A program made the translations under genes and the position numbers. The notes under the pieces are model-generated. The model saw nothing but the letters and a program-made list of their open reading frames with translations, made no database searches and had not been told where the DNA came from. Below, piece by piece: positions 5,533 through 5,776 of a stretch of 5,776 nucleotides of DNA; the stretch's first letter is position 1, and the number at the start of each line of letters is the position of its first letter. The DNA comes from an uncultured Dialister sp. GTDB taxonomy: Bacteria; Bacillota; Negativicutes; Veillonellales; Dialisteraceae. The stretch spans positions 1-5,776 of the forward strand of contig NZ_CAAFRZ010000114.1 in NCBI RefSeq assembly GCF_900765565.1, written 5' to 3'.

Positions 5533-5567
5533 CGCTGTCGGTAAGCATGTTGATAAACAGCGTCATT
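5528..5567. other. Hairpin embracing the esterase stop codon
   Basis: TGACGCTGT at 5530-5538 pairs perfectly with ACAGCGTCA at 5557-5565 and extends by one G.T and one A-T pair; the loop is 18 nt. The first three stem bases are the stop codon TGA. There is no T-run on the plus side, but AAAAA at 5524-5528 gives a T-run for transcripts coming from the right. It could be a terminator for a minus-strand neighbour, or an mRNA-protecting stem for the esterase transcript. Confidence 0.5.
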
Positions 5568-5571
5568 ACCA

Positions 5572-5694
5572 CGGAGGCTTCTAGCGGCTAGCTATCAGGA
5601 AAACTGACCAGCCTGCAGCGCTTTTCACCGAATATTTCCACCAGGTACCTACGCCGTAGGCTGCCGAGCTTTCCTGGGAGCTAATAGCTAGGGA
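5572..5694. repeat. Mosaic block D: second copy of the palindromic element
   Basis: It aligns in direct orientation with 2750-2878, with identical blocks CGGAGGCTTCTAG, CCAGCCTGC, GCCGTAGGCT and GAGCTTTCCTGG in the same order and nearly the same spacing. It is itself palindromic: CAGGAAAACT at 5596-5605 pairs with AGCTTTCCTG at 5667-5676 (one mismatch), AGCCTGCAGCG at 5610-5620 with CGCCGTAGGCT at 5652-5662, and TAGCTAT at 5589-5595 with ATAGCTA at 5684-5690. CTAG-type heptamers flank it at 5578-5598 and 5674-5694. The loop sequence differs from block C. Confidence 0.8.
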
Positions 5695-5776
5695 AGCGCT
5701 GATTAATTCGCAGAGTCAGATTTCATAAGGATTTTTATGCACTGCTTCGTCATAACTCGGCCAAGGATAAAAGGAA
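5688..5776 (+). repeat. Dispersed element X, copy 2
   Basis: Inverted relative to the copy at 1-90. Conserved parts are the CTAGGGAAGC opening, CTGATTAA, GATTTCAT, GGATTTTTATGCA at 5729-5741 and ATAACTCG at 5752-5759; after that the copies diverge. It directly joins the right heptamer arm of block D. The window ends here, so the right boundary is not known. Confidence 0.7.

Noticed and set aside
1..5776. Complete composite transposon defined by the inverted X copies
   Set aside because: No transposase, integrase or visible target duplication, and the ends of X are cut by the window limits; kept only as a finding to check.

Overview
The window (5776 bp, moderately GC-rich) carries four protein genes and about 1.3 kb of intergenic DNA that is unusually dense in repeats. 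Strong AAGGAG-type ribosome sites, a periplasmic-type signal peptide without lipobox, Sel1-repeat proteins and heptamer-rich spacers suggest a diderm Firmicute of the class Negativicutes (Megasphaera, Acidaminococcus or Dialister relatives). This placement is an impression from composition and gene style, with low confidence. No rRNA, tRNA or other marker gene is present.

Layout. 1-221: mosaic repeat block A, running up to the ribosome site of gene 1. 222-1313 (+): Sel1-like repeat protein 1. 1314-1719: 406 bp without a gene, holding a likely intrinsic terminator (1391-1424), five arrays of 7-bp repeats and mosaic block B. 1720-2658 (-): LysR-type regulator whose stop codon lies inside a heptamer array. 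2659-2994: 336 bp divergent intergenic region with a promoter at each end and a 134-bp palindrome between them (block C). 2995-4137 (+): Sel1-like repeat protein 2, a paralogue of gene 1. 4192-5532 (+): secreted SGNH/GDSL esterase with two fibronectin-III-like domains. 5533-5776: 244 bp without a gene, holding a hairpin and mosaic block D, which resembles block C and ends in an inverted copy of the element that opens the window.

How the genes may work together. Sel1 protein 2 and the esterase lie 54 bp apart on the same strand and are probably co-transcribed from an extended -10 promoter at 2949-2957. The LysR gene is divergent from this pair and convergent with Sel1 gene 1, so it could control either its own promoter or the pair. 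None of the four is recognisable as a named pathway gene. Sel1 repeats are scaffolds for protein contacts, and the esterase would act on an acylated substrate in the cell envelope or outside.

The strongest unusual signal is in the spacers. Every long intergenic region is assembled from the same short modules: CTAG heptamers, CTCAACT heptamers, a 40-bp hairpin module, a GCGGC/GCCGC hairpin and a long palindrome arm. Their order and orientation vary, as in the bacterial interspersed mosaic elements of enterobacteria. Almost all simple repeats have a period of exactly 7 bp despite unrelated sequences.
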